A stretch of DNA of 64,000 nucleotides, taken from positions 24,417 through 88,416 of IMG/VR virus record IMGVR_UViG_3300020442_002635, one strand, 5' to 3'. This DNA is from a virus. Under the pieces are notes generated by a model that saw only the letters and a program-made list of their open reading frames with translations, searched no databases and was not told the origin of the DNA. The position numbers were made by a program, and so were the translations under genes. Below, piece by piece: positions 43,168 through 52,827 of this stretch (positions are counted from its first letter, which is position 1; every line of letters starts with the position of its first letter).

Positions 43168-43817
43168 CCCCTTGCATCATAGTCATACCCAGAGATCGAG
43201 AACTGTCTTGACCCACCTGGATAATCTGCAGGAGTCTCTCCTTCATACTCAACAATCAATGGCTCTCCATCAATTCTAGATGCATGAATGGTATAGAAAC
43301 AGTTGATTGCTGTTGCATTTCCAGATTTAATATACACCTTACCAGATTCAATCTTATCAATAATCAAATCCTGAGAAGATCCAATCTGAGTAAGAGAAAC
43401 TGTAATCGATTCTGGATCAATCAATCCACTCCAATAGTCAGGAAGATTGATTACACTATTACCAGTAAGTTTTCCTCGTACATATACTCCAGCCTCTGGA
43501 CCCTCTAAGCAAATATGACGAAGACGTTGACCCTCCTTGTTTGGGTGCTTGATATCAAAACCTTTCCAGGATTGAACATTGATATTTCCTTGAAAAGTTG
43601 GAAAAGTACACGTTCCTGAACCATCAATGTCTTGATTTACCTGCAAGTTGTCAATCTGACCATTGCCATGATACCAAGGTAAGCAAGCTTCATCTGGATA
43701 ATTATCTTCATCTGCCTGACCTTTGTAAATATAGTCAAAACGAGTAGACTTTTGCCCCCAAGTTTCAAAATCTCTACAATCTTTACCACCTGAACCTGGT
43801 ACGTATTCGCCTGCCAT
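43164..43817 (-). CDS. Tail structural protein, paralogue of 43820-44608
   Basis: 217 residues. A short variable N-terminus (MAGEYVPGSGGKDCRDFE), then a ~120-residue C-terminal domain: FDIKHPNKEGQRLRHICLEG, LPDYWSGLIDPESITVSLTQ, NCFYTIHASRIDGEPL and EYEGETPADYPGGS. The same domain closes the next gene. It resembles the '(D/K)HP...LxHxxxEGPE...LPxYF...LTPIG' terminal module found in many phage fibres and spikes. Ends in the -35 region of the tRNA promoter. Confidence 0.65.
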   Translation of the reverse strand: MAGEYVPGSGGKDCRDFETWGQKSTRFDYIYKGQADEDNYPDEACLPWYHGNGQIDNLQVNQDIDGSGTCTFPTFQGNINVQSWKGFDIKHPNKEGQRLRHICLEGPEAGVYVRGKLTGNSVINLPDYWSGLIDPESITVSLTQIGSSQDLIIDKIESGKVYIKSGNATAINCFYTIHASRIDGEPLIVEYEGETPADYPGGSRQFSISGYDYDARG

Positions 43818-43819
43818 TT

Positions 43820-44608
43820 TTAAACCTCTCTTTTGTCGTAGTGATAACCTGAAACAGAATATTCATCATTGTTTCCTGGATAATCTGCAGGAGATTCTCC
43901 CTCATACTCAGGAATAAGTCTTTCCCCATCTGCACGAGTTCCATAGATGTGGAAGAAACAATCAATAGGCATACCTCCATGAGATTGAAGATATACTTTA
44001 CTCTCATCAATACGTTTTACAATTACGTTTTGATGAGCACCTACTGGTGTTAAATTTACTGTGATTGTAGTCCAATCAACCAACTCTTTCCAGTATTCTG
44101 GAAGAGTAATTTCTTTTCTATTTGTAATCCTGCCTCTAAAGTAAACATCGTTTGATGGACCTTCAGGACAGGTATGTCTTAATCGATATCCTTCTTTTGT
44201 TGGGTGCGGAATATCAAAATTTTTCTTTGCAGCAAGAACATGTCCACCACAATTGGAGATAACATTGCCCTGAACAAGACAATTACCACCAACAATCACA
44301 TTTGCTGCGGTTTCAACAGGGCCCATAAATCCTGCAGCACCATTAACCGCAAGTGAAAATGGATTACTTGGTGCTCCATAACAAAATCCACCAGGAATCA
44401 CTGGTGTTGGCGCATCATCATTAGTTAATGGAGCAATATTTACTGTTGCATATGGAAATGGAAATGTTGTAGGATTTCCCATCACAACAGGTCCTTCCAT
44501 CATTGCAGATCCATTTACTTTCGTAGGACCCTCACCAGTAGCTATACAAAGACCTGTTCCAACTTTTAGTTGTCCACCGATGTTAGCGTCGTCTAAATTA
44601 AAAGACAT
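43820..44608 (-). CDS. Tail structural protein with the same C-terminal domain
   Basis: 262 residues. Residues ~1-130 are a distinct beta region (NIGGQLKVGTGLCIATGEG, ANVIVGGNCLVQGNVISNCG) suggestive of a small beta-helix. Residues ~138-262 are homologous to the neighbouring product (FDIPHPTKEGYRLRHTCPEG, LPEYWKELVDWTTITVNLTP, EYEGESPADYPGNN). Shine-Dalgarno AGGAGG precedes the ATG. Likely a spike-tip or baseplate decoration; paralogy suggests a hetero-oligomer. Confidence 0.65.
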   Translation of the reverse strand: MSFNLDDANIGGQLKVGTGLCIATGEGPTKVNGSAMMEGPVVMGNPTTFPFPYATVNIAPLTNDDAPTPVIPGGFCYGAPSNPFSLAVNGAAGFMGPVETAANVIVGGNCLVQGNVISNCGGHVLAAKKNFDIPHPTKEGYRLRHTCPEGPSNDVYFRGRITNRKEITLPEYWKELVDWTTITVNLTPVGAHQNVIVKRIDESKVYLQSHGGMPIDCFFHIYGTRADGERLIPEYEGESPADYPGNNDEYSVSGYHYDKREV

Positions 44609-44620
44609 TTTTACCTCCTA

Positions 44621-45259
44621 TTAGTTGCCTTGCTGTTCTTGCTGATATTTTTGCCCTGCAACTTTAGAGTCTTTAAGAGCACACCCATCACTTACTCCTC
44701 TAATAATAGATCCATACATTTTCAAAACACCATTTGCAATCACTTCACCTGTTCCTGGAGTTACTATTTTATATTTACTTTTAGCAGTAACCAGAAACTT
44801 TTTACAATCTAGTTTGATTGATTCTGTGGCAGTCATTTGAATATTGCCTTGGGTATTATCACCTCTAGCAACTAGTTCAATATCATCTGCTTCCATTCTA
44901 ATCTTGCCATTGGAAGCCTTGATAATAATATTACCATTTTTTGCTTCTATAATCAAGCTGTCTTGGGCAACTTCATTATCACTACCACATTCAAGTTGAA
45001 AATTCCCTGGAGATGTTGATGATGTCCATCCTTTTCTAGGACCATCCTTATCTAATGAAAATTGATGACGACCATCAGGAGTATTCAAAAGGACAGCAGC
45101 TGTCACATCACCAGGTTTATGAATATGCCCAAAACTAATTGACCCATGGTCATTTCCATAGGTTATAGCAGTATAATTTTGTTTTACAGTATCTGTAGGA
45201 TTCTGACTTGAATCGCTACCAGATAACCTATCAGTTTTTGTATTTCTAGCAGTTGCCAT
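44621..45259 (-). CDS. Baseplate spike beta-helix protein (gp5C-like)
   Basis: 212 residues. Residues ~95-180 are short repeating beta strands (SLIIEAKNGNIIIKASNGKI, RMEADDIELVARG, IQMTATESIKLDCKKFLV), the pattern of the gp5 C-terminal needle and of VgrG spikes. N-terminal ~90 residues contain GHIHKPGDVTAAVLLNTPDG, which may cap the helix. In T4 this helix is fused to gp5. Here it is a separate gene about 4.4 kb from the OB-fold protein. Spike function inferred. Confidence 0.6.
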   Translation of the reverse strand: MATARNTKTDRLSGSDSSQNPTDTVKQNYTAITYGNDHGSISFGHIHKPGDVTAAVLLNTPDGRHQFSLDKDGPRKGWTSSTSPGNFQLECGSDNEVAQDSLIIEAKNGNIIIKASNGKIRMEADDIELVARGDNTQGNIQMTATESIKLDCKKFLVTAKSKYKIVTPGTGEVIANGVLKMYGSIIRGVSDGCALKDSKVAGQKYQQEQQGN

Positions 45260-45283
45260 CGAGTTTTAATACCTCTAGTCTAT

Positions 45284-48200
45284 TTAATCAGTGTCAATCA
45301 AATTATCTGGTGTGTTTGGAATGTCAAGTCTAGGATCATTACTTGTAACATCTGTACCCTGTCTCTGGATTGCAGATGGAGGTGTAGTAACCTCAGCATC
45401 GATGCTCTCCTGAAGAGTATCATAGACTTGAACAAGATCACCAGCAGTCTCATAGAATCCAGCATAACGAATATTGTTTTTGTAAAATACTGCGCCATAA
45501 TATGCACGTCCATCTACATATCCAGTTTGCTTGAGTCCAACTAAGTCAGTGACCTGAATTAGTTTAGCCTCATCAACAACAATGGGATCTCTTACAACTT
45601 CAAATTGTGGTCTAAATGTTGCATTGACACCTGGAGTTACACCATCCGGACCAACCATCCTAATGTCAGGATACCTAGTAAATCCCAATCCAGGCTTGAT
45701 AATGTCTACTTTAGTGATTCTACCAAAAGTATCACAACTATAAGAAAGTTCTGCACCATTACTTGGTTCAATTATAATTTGATCCTCACCACAATTATAA
45801 TTGATACCAGGATCCTCAACTTCAACAGACTTCAATCTCAAAGAAACAGGATAGGTAGATGTTTGAGTTGTATCAACAAGATTTGTAGGAGATTCAAATC
45901 CATTTCCAGGATCATCAACTAAAACATCAACAATTGTCCCTTTACCACTAATCAATCGTGGACAAGGAGGAGGAATTAGTATTGCAGAAATAGCAACAGG
46001 ATTTTCTACCCATGATAAACTTCCATTGGATATTTTAACTTTCTTCAAGATTACCAGTGCAAATCCAACAGGATTACTGGTAAAAATATCTGTAAAGTCA
46101 GGAGTATTTTCCATCCTTACAACAATATCATACTTTCCTTTTGAGATATTTGCTTTCTGAACAATTGGCGTTCCTCTAAAACTCTTAGATTCTGCAACAC
46201 TAACACCATTTACAAATAGTTCAGCTTGATTATCTGCTTGCAAATAAATTTCATACTGTCCACTTTCTGGGAAATCTACACCAGAGAAAGTGTAATCCTT
46301 AACTCCATTAATTTGACTATTTGGTTCGCCAAGTGGAGGAAGATAAGGAGATATACTATGATTGTTCATAAATCTACTCCACCTATCATCCTTATAATGG
46401 AATATTGGAGGACCACTATAAGTTACACCAGAACTACTAGGAGGAACAGTTCCTGCTGATACAGATTCTGATGTTCTATTTGGTGATAATTGTGTTGCAT
46501 TTAATGCAGTGAATTGTGCGTTAACATCAAATCCATTTTTTGCGTTGTCATCAAATTCAATTCTTTGTTGGAATTGGTCTGGGTTTGGACCTGTATCTAC
46601 AATCCTAAATCCAGCTGTGCTACTGTCATGTTCAAACTTAACTCTATATTTGTTACCGGTTTTGAATTTTCCTTTCTTTTTTACATTTCCTTTCTCATCA
46701 TCATCTTTTCTTTTGAAAGATAAATCTCCATCTTCTGTGTCTATAGTAACTTTCTCAAGATATCCACTATCTTTTGCATCATCATCCCAGTTGAACTGAA
46801 ATTCAATTTCAACTTCATCATTTCCACCAGCAAGAAGATAATATTTGCTACCTTCCTCTAAGAACATTCCACCAGGAGGTACTTCATCTTGTGTAGTTGT
46901 AGTTGTTTCAAGAGGTGTTTGGAAATCTTTTGATCTAAAGATTTTTTGATCGACATATGTAAATGTTTCCGAAGAAAAATTAGTCAACTCAAGAGAGATT
47001 GTGTGCATCCCTTTGGTGATGAATACACTTTGGAACTTTGGTATGCCTCTAAAGTTTTTCCACTTAATGTCACCAGAACCTTTTACATCAAATGCAACTC
47101 TTCCATCAACAAATATTTTTGCAATGTTATCTCGCTGAACGGCAAACTTATAGAATCCATCATATGGAATATCTATAGGCCAAGAATTAGTAAATGGAAT
47201 TCCTCCAGCATCTGTATTGGGTAGACTCAAAGGAGGAACAGGAGAGATAGCATATCTGTCAAAAAAATCAGTCCAGTATCCTGGTCTTGGTGCATCGTTA
47301 GAATCACTCCATGAAACTGGCCACCATCTTTCTGCTGCAGTTGGATATCTAGTTGTCCATATGGGATTGTTGGGACATCTACCAGTCTGTTGGGGAATTG
47401 GTTCTTGTGGTATGGGAGGGAGAGGAGCGTCAATGGCAAGAGATACTCCCATTGGATTATCAAGCCATGCTCTCTTTTCTAATTCATATGCATCAGCAAT
47501 AGACGATAAAATTGTCATTGCAATTCCCATTGGATTTGAATCATAATTATTCGCTGCATTTTTTATTGGTCCAGCAGCATCAGATTGCTCAAGCACCGCA
47601 GTGATGTCATATCTGCCTGCTTCCATTGATTTAGCAACAGTCAATTTATCACTATTACCTCCACCAGCTTTCTCTATTACAATTGGTTCTTGGTTGTTTC
47701 CACTAATCGTAACAGTAACAAAGTCATCACACATTAATTCAAATGTGTAAACTGTTTTATCTGGAAAGTTAACACCTCTCCATACAATTTCATATGAACC
47801 TGCAAAACTTTCAGTTCTAGCATCAGGTTGATTGGGATTTACTGGAGTAACTCCAAAAGTATTAAAGAAATTATTATCTCGATATGCACTAGATGGATTA
47901 GTTCTATATAATTGCCTATTTGCTCTACCAATAAAGTCAGTAGTTGTAAAAAGTTCTTTTGATGGTTGAGTCACAAATCTTGCAGACTGTGCTGCTGTTG
48001 CTTCTTTTACAACTCTACCACCAGAAAGATTCTCAGCAGTTAATGCAGTGAATTGTGCATTAACATCAAATCCATTTTTTGCGTTGTCATCAAATTCAAT
48101 TCTTTGCTTCTCCTGATCTGGGTTTGGACCCGTATCTACAATCCTAAATCCAGCTGTGCTACTGTCATGATCAAAGCTAACTTTATATTTTTTACCGTTT

Positions 48201-49585
48201 CGGAATGTTCCTTTCTTTCTTATGTTTCCTTTCTCATCATTAGGTCCTTTTCTTTTAAACGATAGAGGTCCATCTTCTGTATCTATGGTAACTTCAAGAA
48301 GATATCCACTATCTTTTGCATCATCATCCCAGTTGAATTGAAATTCAATTTTTACTAAATCATTTCCACCAATAAGATAATAATATTGACTACCCTCTTG
48401 TAAGAAAATTCCACCAGGTTTTTGATCTTCTGTAACTGCTGCTGTTGCTGCTACAGCATCTGCAACTTTCTCCTTATAAAATCCACCATTTTTTAGATCA
48501 ATTCTAATGATATGAACACCTGCTTTAATAAACTTACTCTTCTTTGCTGGTGCTTCATTATAACTAGCACATGACATCACCTTTTGATTATCAATATAGA
48601 CATCTTTTATAGCACTATCAGCAGTTCCTCTGAACTTATAGATTCCATCATATGGGAAATCTTCTTCCCATTCCATCTGGAATAACTCAGTTGCAAAGTC
48701 AGATCCTGGTGCAGCAGATGGAGGAACAGGAGAAACTGCAAATTTATTCATAAATTTATTCCAAACATTCCCTGCCTGTATTGTAGCCTGAAGATTTCCA
48801 GGTGCTTTTTGATCTTGGAATGCACGATATGGTTTATCAGTAACTTGATGAATAACTGTGGTTACTTTATCTGTAGCAGTAATTCTTAATGGTTGTTCTT
48901 TTCTAGTATTCCACCAAGGTTTCTTTAATGTCTGAAGGAAGTCTTGATACTCATTGATTTCCCTACGAATAGGATTGTCAGAAAAACTAGCATACAATGT
49001 TGGATCCCATTGGCCAACATCCTTTCCACTTGGATCAAATCTTCTTCCAAATCCAGCAGTAGAGGTATCCTTAATAATGTAATCTTCAAAATCTGATTCT
49101 TGATCAAATATTTCTAATTGTTCTGTAACATCACCCAGAACAGATCTTACAACAGCACCTGCACCAATACCACAACCATCTTTAACTTCTGTCAAAGGTG
49201 CATATTGATATCCATGGCCACCATGAATTAAGTCAACAGCAAGAACTGCACCGTCTTCACCAATAATAGGATTTCCTTGAACTCCTACTCCACCTCCGCC
49301 ATAGAAGAATGCCCTTGGAGGTCCACACTCACTATCTAATTGAATACCTTCACATGTGTCATATTGATTTCCACCAAGATCTTCAATTGTCAGAGCATTG
49401 ACTTCGTTGATATTTAAATATCGAATTCTTTCTCTAGTTTTTAATATAAATGTTGCACCGGGATTACTCTTCGCGTAAATATTAGCGTCGTTTTTAGAAA
49501 CTCCGTCAATAAATCCTCTTGTAGTTGAAATGTATCCAACCTTAATATCATCTGGTGTTGGTTGTCCGAAGATATTGAACGACAT
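45284..49585 (-). CDS. Large baseplate/tail protein with repeated PA14-like and beta modules
   Basis: 1433 residues. Several PA14/GLEYA-like segments are visible (PYDGIYKFRGTADSAIKDVY, FPDKTVYTFELMCDDFVTVT, PYDGFYKFAVQRDNIAKIFV, ESGQYEIYLQADNQAELFVN), each preceded by a 'NxF...SPVPP' linker. Two almost identical ~115-residue modules run from EFQFNWDDDAKDSGYL to IEFDDNAKNGFDVNAQFTAL. The C-terminus has YGAVFYKNNIRYAGFYET. PA14 domains bind carbohydrates in other proteins. Conserved type of very large tail protein in marine T4-like phages; exact location unknown. Confidence 0.65.
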   Translation of the reverse strand: MSFNIFGQPTPDDIKVGYISTTRGFIDGVSKNDANIYAKSNPGATFILKTRERIRYLNINEVNALTIEDLGGNQYDTCEGIQLDSECGPPRAFFYGGGGVGVQGNPIIGEDGAVLAVDLIHGGHGYQYAPLTEVKDGCGIGAGAVVRSVLGDVTEQLEIFDQESDFEDYIIKDTSTAGFGRRFDPSGKDVGQWDPTLYASFSDNPIRREINEYQDFLQTLKKPWWNTRKEQPLRITATDKVTTVIHQVTDKPYRAFQDQKAPGNLQATIQAGNVWNKFMNKFAVSPVPPSAAPGSDFATELFQMEWEEDFPYDGIYKFRGTADSAIKDVYIDNQKVMSCASYNEAPAKKSKFIKAGVHIIRIDLKNGGFYKEKVADAVAATAAVTEDQKPGGIFLQEGSQYYYLIGGNDLVKIEFQFNWDDDAKDSGYLLEVTIDTEDGPLSFKRKGPNDEKGNIRKKGTFRNGKKYKVSFDHDSSTAGFRIVDTGPNPDQEKQRIEFDDNAKNGFDVNAQFTALTAENLSGGRVVKEATAAQSARFVTQPSKELFTTTDFIGRANRQLYRTNPSSAYRDNNFFNTFGVTPVNPNQPDARTESFAGSYEIVWRGVNFPDKTVYTFELMCDDFVTVTISGNNQEPIVIEKAGGGNSDKLTVAKSMEAGRYDITAVLEQSDAAGPIKNAANNYDSNPMGIAMTILSSIADAYELEKRAWLDNPMGVSLAIDAPLPPIPQEPIPQQTGRCPNNPIWTTRYPTAAERWWPVSWSDSNDAPRPGYWTDFFDRYAISPVPPLSLPNTDAGGIPFTNSWPIDIPYDGFYKFAVQRDNIAKIFVDGRVAFDVKGSGDIKWKNFRGIPKFQSVFITKGMHTISLELTNFSSETFTYVDQKIFRSKDFQTPLETTTTTQDEVPPGGMFLEEGSKYYLLAGGNDEVEIEFQFNWDDDAKDSGYLEKVTIDTEDGDLSFKRKDDDEKGNVKKKGKFKTGNKYRVKFEHDSSTAGFRIVDTGPNPDQFQQRIEFDDNAKNGFDVNAQFTALNATQLSPNRTSESVSAGTVPPSSSGVTYSGPPIFHYKDDRWSRFMNNHSISPYLPPLGEPNSQINGVKDYTFSGVDFPESGQYEIYLQADNQAELFVNGVSVAESKSFRGTPIVQKANISKGKYDIVVRMENTPDFTDIFTSNPVGFALVILKKVKISNGSLSWVENPVAISAILIPPPCPRLISGKGTIVDVLVDDPGNGFESPTNLVDTTQTSTYPVSLRLKSVEVEDPGINYNCGEDQIIIEPSNGAELSYSCDTFGRITKVDIIKPGLGFTRYPDIRMVGPDGVTPGVNATFRPQFEVVRDPIVVDEAKLIQVTDLVGLKQTGYVDGRAYYGAVFYKNNIRYAGFYETAGDLVQVYDTLQESIDAEVTTPPSAIQRQGTDVTSNDPRLDIPNTPDNLIDTD
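46497..46860. repeat. Intragenic repeat copy A
   Basis: Encodes the EFQFNWDDDAKDSGYL...AQFTAL module. A core of about 160 bases (from taatgcagtgaattgtgc onward) is nearly identical to copy B at 48036-48425, which suggests recent duplication or gene conversion in the same gene. Confidence 0.75.
48036..48425. repeat. Intragenic repeat copy B
   Basis: Second copy of the repeat at 46497-46860, same orientation, about 1.5 kb apart. Recombination between the copies would remove one PA14-like segment in frame. Confidence 0.75.
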
Positions 49586-49634
49586 AAGTTTCTATATATG
49601 CTTTTTACCAAGCGTAAAGATATTTAGGCACGAG

Positions 49635-51197
49635 TTAGTAAAGTGTCAAATCAACGTCTTCTTGATTTGAAGGAGGTTCTGCAAAAGGTTTCTCTTCAGA
49701 GGTAGTAACATTACCTGATGAATTAGCAACATTATCTCCAATTGATTTTGTACTAGGAGTTTGAGAGTCTGGTTGTCCTGCTCCTCCGCCACCAAATGTA
49801 TAAAAATCAGAGACTGCTGAAGTAGGATCAAGTTCACATCCAAAGATATTCATTTTTACATTTTGGAACTGTAGTGCTGATGTCATACTTCCACCAATGT
49901 CTCCAATCAATCCATTAATATCACCCAAGGCATTACTGACACCTGCCATTTGACTTTGAATATCATCAATAAATGCATTAACATTATCTAATAAATTGTT
50001 ATTTGCATCGTCAATTTCAGATTTTTTGCTAGCCATAACATCACCAACTAAACTTTCCGCATAGCACATTGGAACATTTGGTTTTGTTGGTTCTCCATCT
50101 GCTTCACCTTTGCTAGCTTGATCTCGAACTTGCTGCTCTATGTCATCAGGTTTGATCGCACCATTCAATAGCGATTCAATCATTCCACATAGATTAGATG
50201 TCATCTTATTGTAAAGACATAAGATTAACTCAGTAGTTTGATCTTTGATATCAGCAAACTGAAATCTCATGCTAGATGGCAATGCTGCAACTGCTTTTGT
50301 CAAAGCAGTATTGAGTAACTTTAAAGCATACTCCATGACTTTGTCAAAGATGATCTTCATATATTTTGCAATTTCACAAGATGCATTGTGAATTACTGAT
50401 TGCAAACTATCTACAGTATTAGAAACTGCATCAATGTAACTTGAAATTGCATTCAAATACTTATCAATTTTTGAAAGCATGTTATCAAGAGCAGTTTGAA
50501 TTGCTTTGATTGCTGAACCAACAACATCATCAGGTTTCATCAAGACAATCTTTTCTTGATATTTTTCATCTCTCTTTACATCTGATGAACTCAGTCTGTG
50601 AGGATTGGCAATGCTCTCCATAGCTGCACCAGGTTGAGATGCAGTTATAGAAGAACCTGAATTAGAGTTTGGTTGAGTAGTTCCTGTTGGTTTTGAAGTT
50701 GTAAGATCCTCATCAGGTACTTTCTCTCTGGCAGCAGGTTCTTTTGGTACTGTTCCTTCAGCATATCCACTGGTAGGTCCAAAGTTGGTATCAGTTTTAC
50801 CAATTGTGGTTTTTAATGATGTCTGATCATTGTTACCAAGTATTCCCATGATAACAGGAACTTGTTGATCCTGTCCATCAAGAAAGAATCCAAAGACAAA
50901 GTTGCCCTGTCTTATGTTAGGAGTTTGTTTTGCATTTGTTTGACCACCACCAGCAGTGATGGGATACATCACCTGAGCCCATGGCAGTTGATCTGATGGA
51001 ATGGTCTCTTCTTCTTTATCGTGAAGACCTATGATGCGAACTTTATATCTTCTTCCCCATCCAGGAACTGTATTGGATCCTTCAAATTTTCCAGCTAAAT
51101 GATTATCTCTCCAGGTGGAATCGTCAGCAACCTGACCAACCCACCATAGAAAGTTGCCACCTAAAAAACCAGGATTGAATAAAGATCCGCCTTCCAT
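49635..51197 (-). CDS. gp5: Baseplate hub OB-fold protein, gp5-like without lysozyme domain
   Basis: 520 residues. The N-terminal ~125 residues are the gp5/VgrG OB-fold: FLWWVGQVADD, GWGRRYKVRIIGLHDKEEET, SDQLPWAQVMYPITAGG and VFGFFLDGQDQQVPVIMGIL, aligning by eye with T4 gp5. The lysozyme domain expected next is absent. Instead there is a Ser/Thr-rich linker and ~200 residues of long helices (MLSKIDKYLNAISSYIDAVS and on). The C-terminus contains CELDPTSAVSDFYTFGGGG. It should form the trimeric base of the central spike. The symbol reflects N-terminal homology only. Confidence 0.7.
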   Translation of the reverse strand: MEGGSLFNPGFLGGNFLWWVGQVADDSTWRDNHLAGKFEGSNTVPGWGRRYKVRIIGLHDKEEETIPSDQLPWAQVMYPITAGGGQTNAKQTPNIRQGNFVFGFFLDGQDQQVPVIMGILGNNDQTSLKTTIGKTDTNFGPTSGYAEGTVPKEPAAREKVPDEDLTTSKPTGTTQPNSNSGSSITASQPGAAMESIANPHRLSSSDVKRDEKYQEKIVLMKPDDVVGSAIKAIQTALDNMLSKIDKYLNAISSYIDAVSNTVDSLQSVIHNASCEIAKYMKIIFDKVMEYALKLLNTALTKAVAALPSSMRFQFADIKDQTTELILCLYNKMTSNLCGMIESLLNGAIKPDDIEQQVRDQASKGEADGEPTKPNVPMCYAESLVGDVMASKKSEIDDANNNLLDNVNAFIDDIQSQMAGVSNALGDINGLIGDIGGSMTSALQFQNVKMNIFGCELDPTSAVSDFYTFGGGGAGQPDSQTPSTKSIGDNVANSSGNVTTSEEKPFAEPPSNQEDVDLTLY

Positions 51198-51203
51198 TAG
51201 TTA

Positions 51204-51440
51204 TCAGTCTTCGTAAATTCTACATTCGTCTGCTTCTGGATTCTCATCGCAGTACATTTCAAACATTGTGGGATCATGATGATCTCCAGCTTCAATATCT
51301 TTCTTGTGCTCTTGAGCATAACGTTCTAGATGCTCTAGTTCATCTGCTGTATGACGACGCATCTGAGGTGAAATCGTTGGGTCATGAAGGATTTCCTTAT
51401 CCTCTTCAATGTGCTGTTCGATTGTTCTTTTTTCTGCCAT
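51204..51440 (-). CDS. Small acidic hypothetical protein
   Basis: 78 residues, strongly charged and helical (KRTIEQHIEEDKEILHDP, DELEHLERYAQEHKK), ending DENPEADECRIYED. Located between hub genes, 6 bases after one and overlapping no gene. Probably an assembly factor or a hub-associated helix hairpin; no family recognised. Confidence 0.55.
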   Translation of the reverse strand: MAEKRTIEQHIEEDKEILHDPTISPQMRRHTADELEHLERYAQEHKKDIEAGDHHDPTMFEMYCDENPEADECRIYED

Positions 51441-51448
51441 TTTTGTTA

Positions 51449-52804
51449 CTATGAATGGTTACCTGTTCTACCAAAGGAATCTCTCACAAGATTTAATTTA
51501 GTGTACGTCTCTTTTGGTGTTATGTAATGACATAAATCAGCTATAATATATAGTCCACCATTTTGCTTGTTAATCTCATCGTTCTTGGTATCTGTTTGCA
51601 ATTCAGGTGCATCCAAGAATATGACATCACCAGCATGTAATGAGAAATCTCCTGGTATTGTGATGTTCGACTTTTGAGAGTACATCTGATTATACCTCAT
51701 GATCGATTGATTTAGTGTAGATTGAGGCTCAAAGTTTTGTTCTCCTGACTTTTTAATTTGCTCACTATTTTTTCCTTTACCTGATCCGGTAGGTAATGTT
51801 CCTTTATCTAAAAGCATATAAGTTGTTCTGGAAAACTCTTTATTATTTCCAGGTCTATTAAATTCATCGTTTAGTTTTGGCAAATCTTTACCTGCAGTTT
51901 TGTATGAATCTTTCTTTTGATCTGCACTAGGAGTGATGACTTGATAAAAGCAACTAAATGGATCAAACAAAATTGTTCTTGTAGAGAATGCTCCCATCTG
52001 CAATTTCTTTTGCACATCAATTGCATTGTCTTTACTATATTCAAGGGCTTTCATATCATATCCCTCAGGTATATTCTGTCCTCTGCTATCTGGAGACTGG
52101 TTAAAGATTATTGATTTCTTTTTCTCCTGAGATAAAAGTCCATCTATAGATTTGAATTTAAATCCTTCAAATGTTTCAAAGAAAAAATATCCAGAACTAC
52201 TACCTTTCTTCTGATTTTGAGCAGATACTGCATTCTTTGATAACCAGTTCAATGCATAATATGGTTTTCTATTGTTTCCTATGAAATTATAATTGTTTGA
52301 TGTCGTTTCTATATCTAATTTTTTCTCAGTAGCAAGATAATTCTTATCAGTTAATATCCTTTTAATATGCTCAGAAACTTTACCGTCAAACCTATTATTC
52401 AATCTGACCTTTTCATTGAGAATATATTCTTTCGATGCCAATTCAAGTCTAACTGAGGATTTTGTAGTGTCATCAGAAAGAGGTGTTACCTTATTAACAT
52501 AAAAGTGATTCTGTAATTTATCACCAAAGTCTAATGTTACATCATTGTGATCAGTAAATTTTAGAAATACTTTTTCTTCTCCAACGATTGGAAGACCATC
52601 TAAAGCAGTTTTTCCATTAATGGTATTACCTGCATCTACAAAAGTTACTGTTGCACGAACACTATCTTTCATGATGCTTTCATAGTACATCAAGTTAACC
52701 AATCCACCAGTGATGCTGGTAGACTGTCCATCTTTATTTGAAATAACATCAATCCTTTCAACAAAAGATGGATCAGAACCTTTAGATGTCTGCTGATTTG
52801 CCAT
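51449..52804 (-). CDS. Baseplate hub protein, possibly gp27-type
   Basis: 451 residues. N-terminal SFVERIDVISNKDGQS and LMYYESIMKDSVRATVTFVD fit the first beta-barrel of hub proteins. The late segment NITIPGDFSLHAGDVIFLDA and GLYIIADLCHYITPKETYTK fits the gp27/gpD-type barrel. Length is similar to T4 gp27 (391). It lies next to the gp5-like gene, as expected because gp27 and gp5 form one complex. Direct sequence similarity to T4 gp27 is not apparent by eye. Confidence 0.5.
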   Translation of the reverse strand: MANQQTSKGSDPSFVERIDVISNKDGQSTSITGGLVNLMYYESIMKDSVRATVTFVDAGNTINGKTALDGLPIVGEEKVFLKFTDHNDVTLDFGDKLQNHFYVNKVTPLSDDTTKSSVRLELASKEYILNEKVRLNNRFDGKVSEHIKRILTDKNYLATEKKLDIETTSNNYNFIGNNRKPYYALNWLSKNAVSAQNQKKGSSSGYFFFETFEGFKFKSIDGLLSQEKKKSIIFNQSPDSRGQNIPEGYDMKALEYSKDNAIDVQKKLQMGAFSTRTILFDPFSCFYQVITPSADQKKDSYKTAGKDLPKLNDEFNRPGNNKEFSRTTYMLLDKGTLPTGSGKGKNSEQIKKSGEQNFEPQSTLNQSIMRYNQMYSQKSNITIPGDFSLHAGDVIFLDAPELQTDTKNDEINKQNGGLYIIADLCHYITPKETYTKLNLVRDSFGRTGNHS

Positions 52805-52827
52805 TTAACATTACCTCTTACTACTAT

